DNA of 64,000 nucleotides, from NCBI GenBank assembly GCA_018263295.1, contig JADFCZ010000005.1, forward strand, positions 20,843 through 84,842, read 5' to 3'. Source of the stretch: Conexibacter sp. GTDB taxonomy: Bacteria > Actinomycetota > Thermoleophilia > Solirubrobacterales > 70-9. The notes under the pieces are model-generated. The model had not been told where the DNA came from and did no database searches. It saw only the letters and a program-made list of their open reading frames with translations. Made by a program: the position numbers and the translations under genes. This document shows positions 44,208 to 52,902 of this stretch, one piece after another. Position 1 is the first letter of the stretch. The number at the start of each line of letters is the position of its first letter.

Positions 44208-45143
44208 TCAGCGACCGATCGCCCGGAACACCGTCTGCTTGCCGCTCGGCAAGCCGGTGCCCGTGCCGTCCGGCTTCCAGTCGATTCCGAGCGCGCCGAA
44301 GATGCCCCCGCACTCCGGATCGGTCTGCTCGGACATACAGCCCGGCGCGTTACCGGCGTTGGCGGTCACGTCATTGCCGGCGAACATGCGCCGCAGGTCG
44401 ACCGCGACCTTCTGGCGAGCCGGGTTGAAGGAGGCGAGCTTGACCTTCGCCTCGTTCGGCGTGGTGCACTTCACCTTCTGACCGGTTGCCGGGTTTCCGG
44501 TGCAACCGTTGCTGCCGACGTGGACGAAGAACGTGTTCTCCGCCCAGGTCCCGCCCGGTCCGGCGGGATCGGTGAGCTCGACCTTCACGAACTTGCGCCC
44601 GTACTGCCACGACCAGCCCATCGCCGTCAGGTTGAGCGGCGCCTTCGCGCCGACGACGTCGGAGTGGCTCAGCTTCGGCGGCACGCCGACGGTCCACCTC
44701 GCGCCGACGTACTTTCCGGCGGGAACGGTGCCGCGCAGGTGCGAGTTCACCGCTCGGCTGCCCTCCTCGGCACAGGCGCCCTTACCGTTCTCGAGGTCGA
44801 TCAGCGTCACGTCGCCCTTCGACGACCTCAGCGTGAACGGCGCCCCGTCCGAGAGCTTGAGCGGCACGGCCTTGCCGTCCTCGCCGATCAGCTCGACGTC
44901 GGTGACGTAGAACCGCAGATCCCTCAGGTCCGCCGTCGCACCCGTCGACCCGAGCCCCGTGATGGGGTCGGAGCAGCTCACCGGCGTCTTGCCCGCCGTG
45001 GCCGCAAACCGGATGTCGACCTTCTTCGTCTTCTTGGCCGGCTTCGCCGACGTGGTCGCCGCCGCGAACGCCGCCAGCGCCACGAGGGCCGTCAGTGCCG
45101 CGAACAGGCCGATTCTCTGAACTCTGAAGTGGGTCAGCTTCAT
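44208..45143 (-). CDS. mbnP: MbnP-like (metallo-mystery pair, four-Cys) exported copper-binding protein
   Basis: Signal peptide; DLRFYVTDVELIGEDGKAVPL; MGWSWQYGRKFVKVEL; CMSEQTDPECGGIFGALGIDW; Cys-rich pattern. Confidence 0.8.
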   Translation of the reverse strand: MKLTHFRVQRIGLFAALTALVALAAFAAATTSAKPAKKTKKVDIRFAATAGKTPVSCSDPITGLGSTGATADLRDLRFYVTDVELIGEDGKAVPLKLSDGAPFTLRSSKGDVTLIDLENGKGACAEEGSRAVNSHLRGTVPAGKYVGARWTVGVPPKLSHSDVVGAKAPLNLTAMGWSWQYGRKFVKVELTDPAGPGGTWAENTFFVHVGSNGCTGNPATGQKVKCTTPNEAKVKLASFNPARQKVAVDLRRMFAGNDVTANAGNAPGCMSEQTDPECGGIFGALGIDWKPDGTGTGLPSGKQTVFRAIGR

Positions 45144-45173
45144 CGCTGCCCTCCTTTTCCGCAGGGGTCGGTT

Positions 45174-45194
45174 GCGTCCGGAGGCTCCGGACGC
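45174..45194. promoter_or_regulatory. palindrome GCGTCCGGA-GGC-TCCGGACGC upstream of mbnP-like gene
   Basis: Perfect 9-bp arms, about 30 nt upstream of the ATG at 45143 (minus strand). Confidence 0.5.
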
Positions 45195-45290
45195 CTGGCG
45201 CCGGAGCGCCCATGGTGTGTGTCGCCGCCGGGCGGGCCCGTCGAGCGGGCCGGGGCCGGCCGGCCCGCGAAAGGCGGGCGAGGTCGGTGC

Positions 45291-45602
45291 TCAGGCGGAG
45301 AGGAGCGGCTGCGGCGGGGGGCGCACGGCGAGCCCGAATGCGAGCAGCGCGGTGCCGCGCGGAACGAGAGGGGTGAACCGGGCCCGGGGAGCCGCGAGGG
45401 ACCGCGGCGGGCGGGCTCGACGAGGCTCGTACCTCGAGCAGAGGCGGCCCAGCACCGCCACACCTGCCTTGGGGCCGAGACAGAGGAAGCCGATCAGGAG
45501 GACGGCCGGCAGCAGCGCGAGCAGCGGCACGCCGGCGACCGCGACGAGCAGGAGGAGCGCGAGCGCTCCGACGACAGGCGGTGTGGACGTCCTGAAAGCC
45601 AC
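45291..45602 (-). CDS. small hypothetical membrane protein
   Basis: Hydrophobic N-terminal half; no better ORF in the interval. Confidence 0.4.
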   Translation of the reverse strand: MAFRTSTPPVVGALALLLLVAVAGVPLLALLPAVLLIGFLCLGPKAGVAVLGRLCSRYEPRRARPPRSLAAPRARFTPLVPRGTALLAFGLAVRPPPQPLLSA

Positions 45603-45716
45603 GGCGGCGGATGGTAACGCTGATGCCCGGATCCAGCTCCGGCTTTCATTCCCGTCTCATTTGCGGCCCGTAGAAACAGGAGCACGGAACAACCAACCGC
45701 AAGGAGATACACGCAA

Positions 45717-46034
45717 ATGACGCGATACAAGAAGCTATTGATCGGGGCAGCGACCGTCCTCGCGATCGGCGCCGCCGGTACCGGAGTCGCCGTCGCGACC
45801 AGCAACGACGACGACGCCTCCGACACGCCGATCAGCGGCACGGCTCTCGATCGAGCCAGCCGGACCGCGCTCGACCACGTCGGCGAGGGCACGGTCACCG
45901 AGACCGAGACCGGCGACGAGGAGAGCTACTACGAGGTCGAGGTCACCCGCGACGACGGTAGCCAGGTCGACGTCCAACTCGATCGAGACTTCTCGGTGGT
46001 CGGCGACGAGACCGACAGCGAGAACGACGGCTGA
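45717..46034 (+). CDS. PepSY-domain exported protein
   Basis: Signal peptide; ALDRASRTALDHVGEGTVTETETGDEESYYEVEVTRDDGSQVDVQLDRDFSVV. Confidence 0.85.
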   Translation: MTRYKKLLIGAATVLAIGAAGTGVAVATSNDDDASDTPISGTALDRASRTALDHVGEGTVTETETGDEESYYEVEVTRDDGSQVDVQLDRDFSVVGDETDSENDG

Positions 46035-46041
46035 TCGACAC

Positions 46042-46092
46042 GGCCCTTCCCCGCTCACCGGCCCCCGCCGGTCGAGCGGGGAACTGGGCCGA
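46042..46092 (+). terminator. strong hairpin after PepSY gene
   Basis: CGGCCC../CCCCGCTC/ACCGG..CCGGT/GAGCGGGG/..GGGCCG nested helices. Confidence 0.6.
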
Positions 46093-46142
46093 AATCAGGT
46101 CGCGTGCGATTAGTTTGCGCAACCGGGTAGGTCTCTATCGCC

Positions 46143-46700
46143 ATGAGCGATAGAAGGGTCATTCTCAAGATGGTCATGTCCCTCGACGGCTTCGTCACGA
46201 GCCCCGACGGGACCCACGAGTGGATGTTCGAGTGGTTCGGCGACGACTCGAGCCACTGGAACCGCCGCGCGCTCGACGAGGCGGGCGTCCACGCGATGGG
46301 GCGCCGCAGCTACGAGATCATGGGACCGCACTGGGCCGCGTCCGAGGGCCCGATCGCCACGGCGATGAACGAGAAGCCGAAGGCCGTCTTCTCGCGCACG
46401 CTGGAGCGGGCGGACTGGGGACCGGCGGAGATCTTCGGCGGGGACCTGGGCGAGGCCATCGCGGACCTGAAGGCGCGTGACGACGGGGGCACGGTCCTGG
46501 TCCACGGCGGCCCCGGCTTCGCCGCGTCGATGACCCGCCTCGGCCTCGTCGACGAGTATCAGCTGACGACGGTCCCGATCGCGATCGGAGCGGGGCGCAG
46601 CCCCTTCGCCGAACTGGAGGAGCACCTGAAGCTGGACGTCGTCGAGGAGGAGCGCTTCCGGAGCGGCGCCCTCGCGCAGATCCTGGTGCCGAAGCGATGA
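46143..46700 (+). CDS. dihydrofolate reductase-like (RibD C-terminal domain) protein
   Basis: KMVMSLDGFVTSPDGTHEWMF...VHGGPGFAASMTRLGLVDEYQLTTVPIAIGAG. Confidence 0.9.
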   Translation: MSDRRVILKMVMSLDGFVTSPDGTHEWMFEWFGDDSSHWNRRALDEAGVHAMGRRSYEIMGPHWAASEGPIATAMNEKPKAVFSRTLERADWGPAEIFGGDLGEAIADLKARDDGGTVLVHGGPGFAASMTRLGLVDEYQLTTVPIAIGAGRSPFAELEEHLKLDVVEEERFRSGALAQILVPKR

Positions 46701-47470
46701 GCGACGGAGGGACGCTGACCGAGGTCGCCGATGGAGTCTGGGTCCGGCAGAGCGAGTGGGTCTGGACCAACTCGATCGTCGTGCGCGGCGAGGACGGGCT
46801 GATCGTGATCGATCCCGGCATTCACGGCTCCGAGATGGCCGCGCTCGCCGACGACCTGGACCGGCTCGGCATTCCGGTCGTCGCCGGGTTCTCGACCCAT
46901 CCCCACACCGACCACCTGCTCTGGCATCCCCGGTTCGGAGACGTGCCCCGCTACGCCACGGCCGCCGGCGCCGACTTCGCAGCCGAGACCAGAGACGAGC
47001 AGCTGGCCGGGCCGGAGGAGGAGGGCTGGACCGACGTCCCGCTCGACCTGATCGCGCTCGTGGCCCCGCTGCCCGCCGACGGCGGGCCCGTCCCGGGCGA
47101 GATCATCGAGCACCGGGCGCACGCGGTCGGGCACGCCGCGGTCGTGCTCGACGACCGCGGAGTCCTGCTCGCCGGCGACATGCTCTCCGACGTCCTCATC
47201 CCGCTCTTCGACTCGCGCCAAGAGGAGCAGCTGGATGCCTACGAGTCCGCGCTCGACCGTCTCGGGGAGGCCGTCGGGCAGGTCGAGGTGATGATCCCCG
47301 GCCACGGCGCCGTCGCCGCGGGGCCGGAGGTCAGAGCGCGTCTCGAAGCCGACCGCGCCTACGTCGATGCGCTGCGACGGGGGGACGAGCCGACCGACGC
47401 GCGCCTCGACGTGGACTGGATGTCCGGCCCCCACCAATCGAACCTCGACCAGATCGGAGCAAACCGATGA
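46697..47470 (+). CDS. MBL-fold metallo-hydrolase
   Basis: STHPHTDHLLWHPRFG; AVGHAAVVLDDRGVLLAGDML; PGHGAVAAG. Confidence 0.9.
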   Translation: MSDGGTLTEVADGVWVRQSEWVWTNSIVVRGEDGLIVIDPGIHGSEMAALADDLDRLGIPVVAGFSTHPHTDHLLWHPRFGDVPRYATAAGADFAAETRDEQLAGPEEEGWTDVPLDLIALVAPLPADGGPVPGEIIEHRAHAVGHAAVVLDDRGVLLAGDMLSDVLIPLFDSRQEEQLDAYESALDRLGEAVGQVEVMIPGHGAVAAGPEVRARLEADRAYVDALRRGDEPTDARLDVDWMSGPHQSNLDQIGANR

Positions 47471-48024
47471 CCGTGATCTTCTCGATGGGCGTCTCCGTGG
47501 ACGGCTTCATCGCCGACCGCGAGGGCCGTTTCAACTGGACGGTCCCGAGCGACGAGCTGTTCAGGTTCCACACCGACCGCGTCCGCGAGCTCGGCGCCTA
47601 CATCTGCGGCCGCAGGCTCTACGAGACCATGCTGCCCTGGGAGACGGACCCGTCGATGCGCGATGACGAACTCAGGACGGAGTTCGCGGAGATCTGGACG
47701 GCGATCCCGAAGATCGTTTTCAGCCGCACGCTGGAGAAGGTCGAGGGAAACGCACGCCTAGCGGAGTCGTCCGTGGCCGACGAGTTCGCCGCGGCACTCG
47801 AGGCGACCGACGGCGACATCGAGGTCGGAGGCGCAGGCATGGCCGGTCAGGCGTTCGAGCTCGGCCTCATCGACGAGTTGCGCATCTTCCGCTATCCGGT
47901 CGTCGTCGGCGGCGGGACCCCCTTCCTGCCTCCGGTGGCGGAGACGGTCCGGATGGAGATGATCGAGACCCGGGCCTTCGGGTCGGAGGTGATCTACGAG
48001 CGCTACGGACGCGCCCGTGATTGA
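47467..48024 (+). CDS. dihydrofolate reductase-like (RibD C-terminal domain) protein
   Basis: ATG 47467 in frame with ORF 46756-48024; MTVIFSMGVSVDGFIADREGRFNWTV...GGAGMAGQAFELGLIDELRIFRYPVVVGGGTPF. Confidence 0.9.
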   Translation: MTVIFSMGVSVDGFIADREGRFNWTVPSDELFRFHTDRVRELGAYICGRRLYETMLPWETDPSMRDDELRTEFAEIWTAIPKIVFSRTLEKVEGNARLAESSVADEFAAALEATDGDIEVGGAGMAGQAFELGLIDELRIFRYPVVVGGGTPFLPPVAETVRMEMIETRAFGSEVIYERYGRARD

Positions 48025-48034
48025 TCGCGTACCG

Positions 48035-48068
48035 ATGCGGCCGCATTAGCCGGGCCCAGGAGCCCGGC
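48035..48068 (+). terminator. palindrome plus hairpin between reductase and ureohydrolase genes
   Basis: ATGCGGCCGCAT followed by GCCGGGC-CCAGGA-GCCCGGC. Confidence 0.4.
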
Positions 48069-48137
48069 GGTCGCGACGACCGGGATGGCGCGATAGGTTC
48101 GCCACGTGATCGGGACCATCGCCCGCCGGACCCTCGC

Positions 48138-49100
48138 TTGATCGACCCGCTGCGACGCTGGGCCGACCATGGCTACAAGCCCGACTACGCGGGGCTGCTG
48201 ACCTACTCGGGCCTGCCGTACACCGAGGATCCGGCCGAGCTCGAAGGGATCGACGTCGCGATCGTCGGCGCCCCGACCGACGACCTGGTCTCCGAGCGCC
48301 CCGGCGCCCGCTACGGACCACGGGCGATCCGGGCGGCCAGCAGCCTCGCCGGTCCCCACCCCGAGGCCGGGATCGACGCCCTCGCGGAGCTCTCGGTCGT
48401 CGACTTCGGCGACGCCGCGGTGATCCCGGGCGATCCGGTCAAGACCCATGCCGCGATCGAGGCGACCGTCGGGGACGTGGTCGCCGCCGGTGCGCTGCCG
48501 ATCGTCCTCGGCGGCGATCACTCGATCGCCGAGCCCGACGTCCGGGCCGCGGCCGCCGGACGCGGCCCCGTCGGCCTGATCCAGTTCGACACCCACACCG
48601 ACACCTGGCCCGACGTCCTCGGGGCCGAGCTCTCCCACGGGACGCCGATGTTCCGCCTGGTCGAGGCCGGCGTCGTCGACCCGCAGCGCTACGTGCAGAT
48701 CGGGATCCGCGGCTACACCCACGACGAGGAGGTCTGGGTCTGGCAGCGCGAGCGCGGCATCGTCACCCACCGGATGCACGAGGTCCGCGCACGCGGCCTC
48801 GACGCCGTGCTCGCCGACACGATCGATCACGTCGGAGCGGGGCCCGCGTTCCTGACCGTCGACGTCGACGTTCTCGATCCGGCCTTCGCCCCGGGGACTG
48901 GCACCCCCGAGCCCGGCGGCATGACGTCGATCGACCTCCTCCGCGGCTGCCGCGCGATCGCCTCGGCCGTCGAACTGATCGGAGCCGACGTCGTCGAGGT
49001 CCTGCCCGAGAGCGTCGGCTCCCGCGACATCACCGCGCAGGTCGCCGACCGGGTGGTCCGCGAGATCCTCACCGGCATCGCCCTGCGCCGAGCGGCATGA
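48138..49100 (+). CDS. ureohydrolase (agmatinase/arginase family); TTG start proposed
   Basis: VLGGDHSIAEPDV, QFDTHTDTWPD, LTVDVDVLDPAFAPGTGTPEPGG metal-binding motifs. Confidence 0.9.
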   Translation: MIDPLRRWADHGYKPDYAGLLTYSGLPYTEDPAELEGIDVAIVGAPTDDLVSERPGARYGPRAIRAASSLAGPHPEAGIDALAELSVVDFGDAAVIPGDPVKTHAAIEATVGDVVAAGALPIVLGGDHSIAEPDVRAAAAGRGPVGLIQFDTHTDTWPDVLGAELSHGTPMFRLVEAGVVDPQRYVQIGIRGYTHDEEVWVWQRERGIVTHRMHEVRARGLDAVLADTIDHVGAGPAFLTVDVDVLDPAFAPGTGTPEPGGMTSIDLLRGCRAIASAVELIGADVVEVLPESVGSRDITAQVADRVVREILTGIALRRAA

Positions 49101-49600
49101 CCGGTGCGGGCGGCGGCGGGGTCCGGGTCCGGCCCGCGACGGCGGACGACGAGGAGGCGATCGCCGCGATCTGGGTGCCGGGCTGGCGCGAAGCGCACGA
49201 GGGCCGCGTGCCCGACGAGCTGCTCGAGCATCGCTCGGCCGAGGACCTCCGGAGACGGGTGGCCTCGATGATCGAGGCGGCGACGGTCGCCGAGATCGGC
49301 CGGACGGTGGCGGGGTTCGTCGTCGTCCGCGACGACTGCGTCGATCAGATGTACGTCGGCGGGGATCACCGCGGGACCGGCGCCGCCGGCGAGCTGCTGA
49401 GCCACGCCGAGGCCGGGATCGGCGAGCGTCACGACCGGGCCTGGCTGGCGGTCGTCGCCGGCAACGACCGCGCCCGCCGTTTCTACGAGCGCCACGGCTG
49501 GCGCGACGAGGGGCCCTTCGACCACCTCACCTGGACGACCGACGGCCGGACGATCCCCGTGCCCTGCAGGCGTTACGAGAAGGCAGTGAGGGCGTCGTGA
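49097..49600 (+). CDS. GNAT-family N-acetyltransferase
   Basis: VRVRPATADDEEAIAAIWVPGW...DQMYVGGDHRGTGAAGELLSHAEAGI...NDRARRFYERHGWRDEG. Confidence 0.9.
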   Translation: MTGAGGGGVRVRPATADDEEAIAAIWVPGWREAHEGRVPDELLEHRSAEDLRRRVASMIEAATVAEIGRTVAGFVVVRDDCVDQMYVGGDHRGTGAAGELLSHAEAGIGERHDRAWLAVVAGNDRARRFYERHGWRDEGPFDHLTWTTDGRTIPVPCRRYEKAVRAS

Positions 49601-49986
49601 GCCGCGAGTCCGACGTCAACGTCGTCGGCGGCGAGCTTCTCGAGTGCTCCGCCGATCCGCTGACCGGCTTCTACCGGGACGGCTGCTGCGCGACCGGGCC
49701 GGAGGACGTCGGCAGTCACACGGTCTGCGCCGAGATGACCGCCGAGTTCCTCCAGTTCAGCAAGCGGGCCGGCAACGACCTGACCACGCCGCAGTACGAG
49801 TTCGGCTTCCCGGGCCTGAGCCCCGGCGATCGCTGGTGCGTCTGCGCGGCGCGGTGGCTGGAGGCGCATCGGGCCGGCGCCGCCCCGCCCGTCAACCTCG
49901 CCGCCACCCACGAGCGGGCGCTCGAGGTGATCCCGATCGAGCTGCTGCTCCAGTGCGCGGCGGACCGGGACGCCGGCGACGACTGA
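49597..49986 (+). CDS. DUF2237 family protein
   Basis: NVVGGELLECSADPLTGFYRDGCCATGPEDVGSHTVCAEMTAEFLQFSKRAGNDLTTP. Confidence 0.9.
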   Translation: MSRESDVNVVGGELLECSADPLTGFYRDGCCATGPEDVGSHTVCAEMTAEFLQFSKRAGNDLTTPQYEFGFPGLSPGDRWCVCAARWLEAHRAGAAPPVNLAATHERALEVIPIELLLQCAADRDAGDD

Positions 49987-49989
49987 GCC

Positions 49990-50646
49990 TCAGGCGCCGT
50001 CGGAACCCGGACGCGCCTCCTCGTCCTTGCGCTTGATCAGAAGCCACCTCGGCCCACCGCGCCCGGTCCGCTGGAGGGCGAAGCCGCCGCGAAGCCTGGT
50101 GCCGTGGAGGACGAAGACGGCGTGGCCGCGATCGACCGCCTCGGGCCACGGGACGCGGCCGCCCTGTTCGTAGTCGCCCTCGTCCCACGCCTCCCCCTCC
50201 TCCCCGCTCGGCGCATCGAGCTCGATCGCCATCCGCTTCGCCGCCGGGTCCAGCGACGGTGCCTTCGGGACCGCCCAGGCCCGGACCTCGCCGGCCACAT
50301 CGAGCCGCAACTCGAAGCCGCGGTCCAGTTCGGCGACCCGGAACCGACCGGCGCTGACGCCGCGGATCGCGAACTGCTCGTGCCCCTCCGGCTTGACCCG
50401 CTCGGCCGCGGCGCCCGTGACGTCGGCGCCGTCCGGCCCGGTGTGGAGGAACAGCTCGAGCTCCCCGACCGCCGCCTCGTCGCCCTCGGCGTGGACGGCC
50501 AGCCCGTCGCCGTCGGTCGCATGGCGAACCCAGCCCATCACCCCGAGCTCGCCGGCGCGGGCGACCGTCGCCTCCCGGAAGCCGACGTCGCGGACCCGGC
50601 CCTCGATCGCCACCCGGATCGCCGCCTCCGCCTTCGGCTTCGCCAC
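49990..50646 (-). CDS. acylphosphatase-like domain fused to degenerate LigD 3'-phosphoesterase-like domain
   Basis: GTG 50646; RVAIEGRVRDVGFREATVARAGELGVMGWVRHATDG and GEVRAWAVPKAPSLDPAAKRMAIEL...LRGGFALQRTGRGGPRWLLIKRKDEEA. Confidence 0.7.
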   Translation of the reverse strand: MAKPKAEAAIRVAIEGRVRDVGFREATVARAGELGVMGWVRHATDGDGLAVHAEGDEAAVGELELFLHTGPDGADVTGAAAERVKPEGHEQFAIRGVSAGRFRVAELDRGFELRLDVAGEVRAWAVPKAPSLDPAAKRMAIELDAPSGEEGEAWDEGDYEQGGRVPWPEAVDRGHAVFVLHGTRLRGGFALQRTGRGGPRWLLIKRKDEEARPGSDGA

Positions 50647-50648
50647 GG

Positions 50649-51227
50649 CTAGGCCGTCCGCTCTCGGGCCGCGAACGCGTGCCCCGACAGGCAGGCGAAC
50701 CCCATCCCGGCGAAGGCAGCCGCTCGCACCGCGGTCCCGATCGTCTGCACGCCCTCGGGTGCACCCAACGCCACGAGCGCCATCGTCAGCAGCAGCCCTC
50801 CGATCAGCGCCCAGCCGGTCCACCGCGGAAAGACCCCCGCGCGGACGACGGAGGCGCCGAAGATGACCCCGCCGACGAAGGCGACCACGGCATGGACGTC
50901 GTAGATCCCGCCGAAGGCGTCGAAGACCACGTCGGGATCACGGTCGCCGGTCACGAGCGGATAGAGCACGGTCGCCGAGAAGCCGACGAACGCGAAGCCG
51001 TAGAGGACCGCGCCCGTCAGGCTCATCCACCCGCCGCGCGGCTGTTGCGCCTGATTCAGGCCGAGCACGAAGAACGGGATCGCGGCCTCGGCGAGGTAGG
51101 TGACAACGAGCTGGCCCGTGTAGAGCCGCCCGGCCGCGAGCTCCATGACGTCGGAGAGCACGTAGAGCGCCGAGAAGACGATCGCCGCCGTCCCGACCAG
51201 CTTTCTCACCTGCTCGTCGAACGTCAC
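50649..51227 (-). CDS. hypothetical multi-TM protein
   Basis: 192 aa ORF with hydrophobic segments. Confidence 0.65.
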   Translation of the reverse strand: MTFDEQVRKLVGTAAIVFSALYVLSDVMELAAGRLYTGQLVVTYLAEAAIPFFVLGLNQAQQPRGGWMSLTGAVLYGFAFVGFSATVLYPLVTGDRDPDVVFDAFGGIYDVHAVVAFVGGVIFGASVVRAGVFPRWTGWALIGGLLLTMALVALGAPEGVQTIGTAVRAAAFAGMGFACLSGHAFAARERTA

Positions 51228-51300
51228 CGGGCGATCCTAGAGACGGCCCCGCGGGACGTCGAATTGATTGGGGGCCACCGGTTCGGGTACCGGTCAGGTC

Positions 51301-51723
51301 ATGACCAACTCCGACGACGAGCTGTTCGGCGCCGAGCACGTCCGCGCCTACCGCGAGACGGACGGCGAGCGCGGCTACCACTGGCGGGGAACGACGATCC
51401 TGCTGCTGACGACGACCGGCCGCAAGTCGGGCGAGCGGCGGACGACCCCCCTGATCCATCGCGTCGACGGCGATCGCTACGTGGTCGTCGCCTCCAAGGG
51501 CGGCTCTCCCGAGCACCCCGACTGGTTCGCGAACCTGTCGGCCGAACCCGACGTGGAGGTCCAGGTCAAGGGCGAGACGTTCGCCGTCGAGCCCACGGTC
51601 GCGGAGGGCGAGGAGCGCGAGCGCCTCTGGAAGCTGATGGCCGAGGTCTGGCCCGACTACGACGACTACGCGCAGCGCACCGACCGCGAGATCCCGGTCG
51701 TCATCCTCACCCGCCGCGACTGA
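51301..51723 (+). CDS. nitroreductase-family deazaflavin (F420)-dependent oxidoreductase (DDN-like)
   Basis: RGTTILLLTTTGRKSGERRTTPLIHRVDGDRYVVVASKGGSPEHPDWFANLSAEPDVEVQV. Confidence 0.93.
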   Translation: MTNSDDELFGAEHVRAYRETDGERGYHWRGTTILLLTTTGRKSGERRTTPLIHRVDGDRYVVVASKGGSPEHPDWFANLSAEPDVEVQVKGETFAVEPTVAEGEERERLWKLMAEVWPDYDDYAQRTDREIPVVILTRRD

Positions 51724-51759
51724 ACGGCCGGCGGACCGCCTCGGTGTAGGTTGTCCCGG

Positions 51760-52881
51760 ATGGAAAGCAGAGTCCTGGTACTGGGGGCCGGGTTCGCGGG
51801 GCTCGAGCTCGCGACGACGCTCTCCGAGGCGCTCGGCGAGGAGGCCGGCGTCACCCTGATCGACGCGAACGACTCGTTCGTATTCGGCTACTCGAAGCTC
51901 GACGTGATGTTCGGTCGCGAGCCGGCCGAGGCCGTTCACCTCCACTACTCGGAGATCGACAAGCCCGGCGTCCGCTTCGCACGCGAGCGGATCACCGCGA
52001 TCGACCCGGAGAATCGGACCGTCGAGACCGACGCCGGCACCCACACCGCCGAGTATCTGGTCATCGCGCTCGGCGCCGACTACGACGCCGCGGCGACGCC
52101 CGGCATCGAGCTCGGCCGCAACGAGTTCTACTCCGTGCCCGGAGCCGAGTATCTGGCCGGGGTCGTCCCCTCCTTCGCCGAGGGGAACGCCGTCATCGGC
52201 GTCTGCGGCGCGCCCTACAAGTGCCCGCCCGCCCCGAGCGAGGCGTGCCTGCTGCTCCACGACCAGCTCGTCGGGAGCGGCACGCGCAGCAGCTGCTCGA
52301 TCACCTTCGTGAGCCCGCTCGGCACGCCGGTGCCTCCCTCCCCCGCCACCTCGGAGGCGCTGCTCGAGGCGTTCGCCGATCGCGACATCGAGTTCCTCGG
52401 CGGCACCCGGGTCGCGGCGATCGCCGACGGCTCGGTCGCGCTCGACGACGGCCGCGAGATCCCATGCGACCTCTTCCTCGGCGTTCCGAAGCACCGCGCG
52501 CCCGACGTCGTCGTCGCCAGCGGCATGACCGAGGACGGCTACATCCCGGTCGACCCGCGGACGCTCGCGACCGGCCACCCGAACGTCTGGGCCTGCGGCG
52601 ACGTCGCCACCATCGGCGTGCCGAAGGCCGGCGTCTTCGCCGAGGGCGCCGCCCGCGTGGTCGCCTCGGCGATCGTCGCGTCGGTCCGCAGCGGCTCGGC
52701 CGACGACCTCTACGAGGGCCGCGGCTCCTGCTACATCGAGTTCGGCGACGGCCGGGTCGGCCGGGTCGACGTCGACTTCCTCGGCGGCCCGCAGCCGACC
52801 GGCGTCTTCCAGCCGCCGTCGGATGCGCTCGTCGCCGAGAAGGTCGAGTTCGGCTCGAGCCGGCGCGCGCGCTGGTTCTGA
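51760..52881 (+). CDS. FAD-dependent pyridine nucleotide-disulfide oxidoreductase (NDH-2/SQR-like)
   Basis: VLVLGAGFAGLELATTL; YLVIALGADYD; NVWACGDVATIGVPKAGVFAEGAARVVA. Confidence 0.88.
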   Translation: MESRVLVLGAGFAGLELATTLSEALGEEAGVTLIDANDSFVFGYSKLDVMFGREPAEAVHLHYSEIDKPGVRFARERITAIDPENRTVETDAGTHTAEYLVIALGADYDAAATPGIELGRNEFYSVPGAEYLAGVVPSFAEGNAVIGVCGAPYKCPPAPSEACLLLHDQLVGSGTRSSCSITFVSPLGTPVPPSPATSEALLEAFADRDIEFLGGTRVAAIADGSVALDDGREIPCDLFLGVPKHRAPDVVVASGMTEDGYIPVDPRTLATGHPNVWACGDVATIGVPKAGVFAEGAARVVASAIVASVRSGSADDLYEGRGSCYIEFGDGRVGRVDVDFLGGPQPTGVFQPPSDALVAEKVEFGSSRRARWF

Positions 52882-52902
52882 TCCGGCTCGCCGGGGGCTG
52901 AC

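Noticed and set aside
44092-45617. Plus-strand ORFs opposite mbnP/mbnH-like genes
   Set aside because: Antisense artefacts without start context or motifs.
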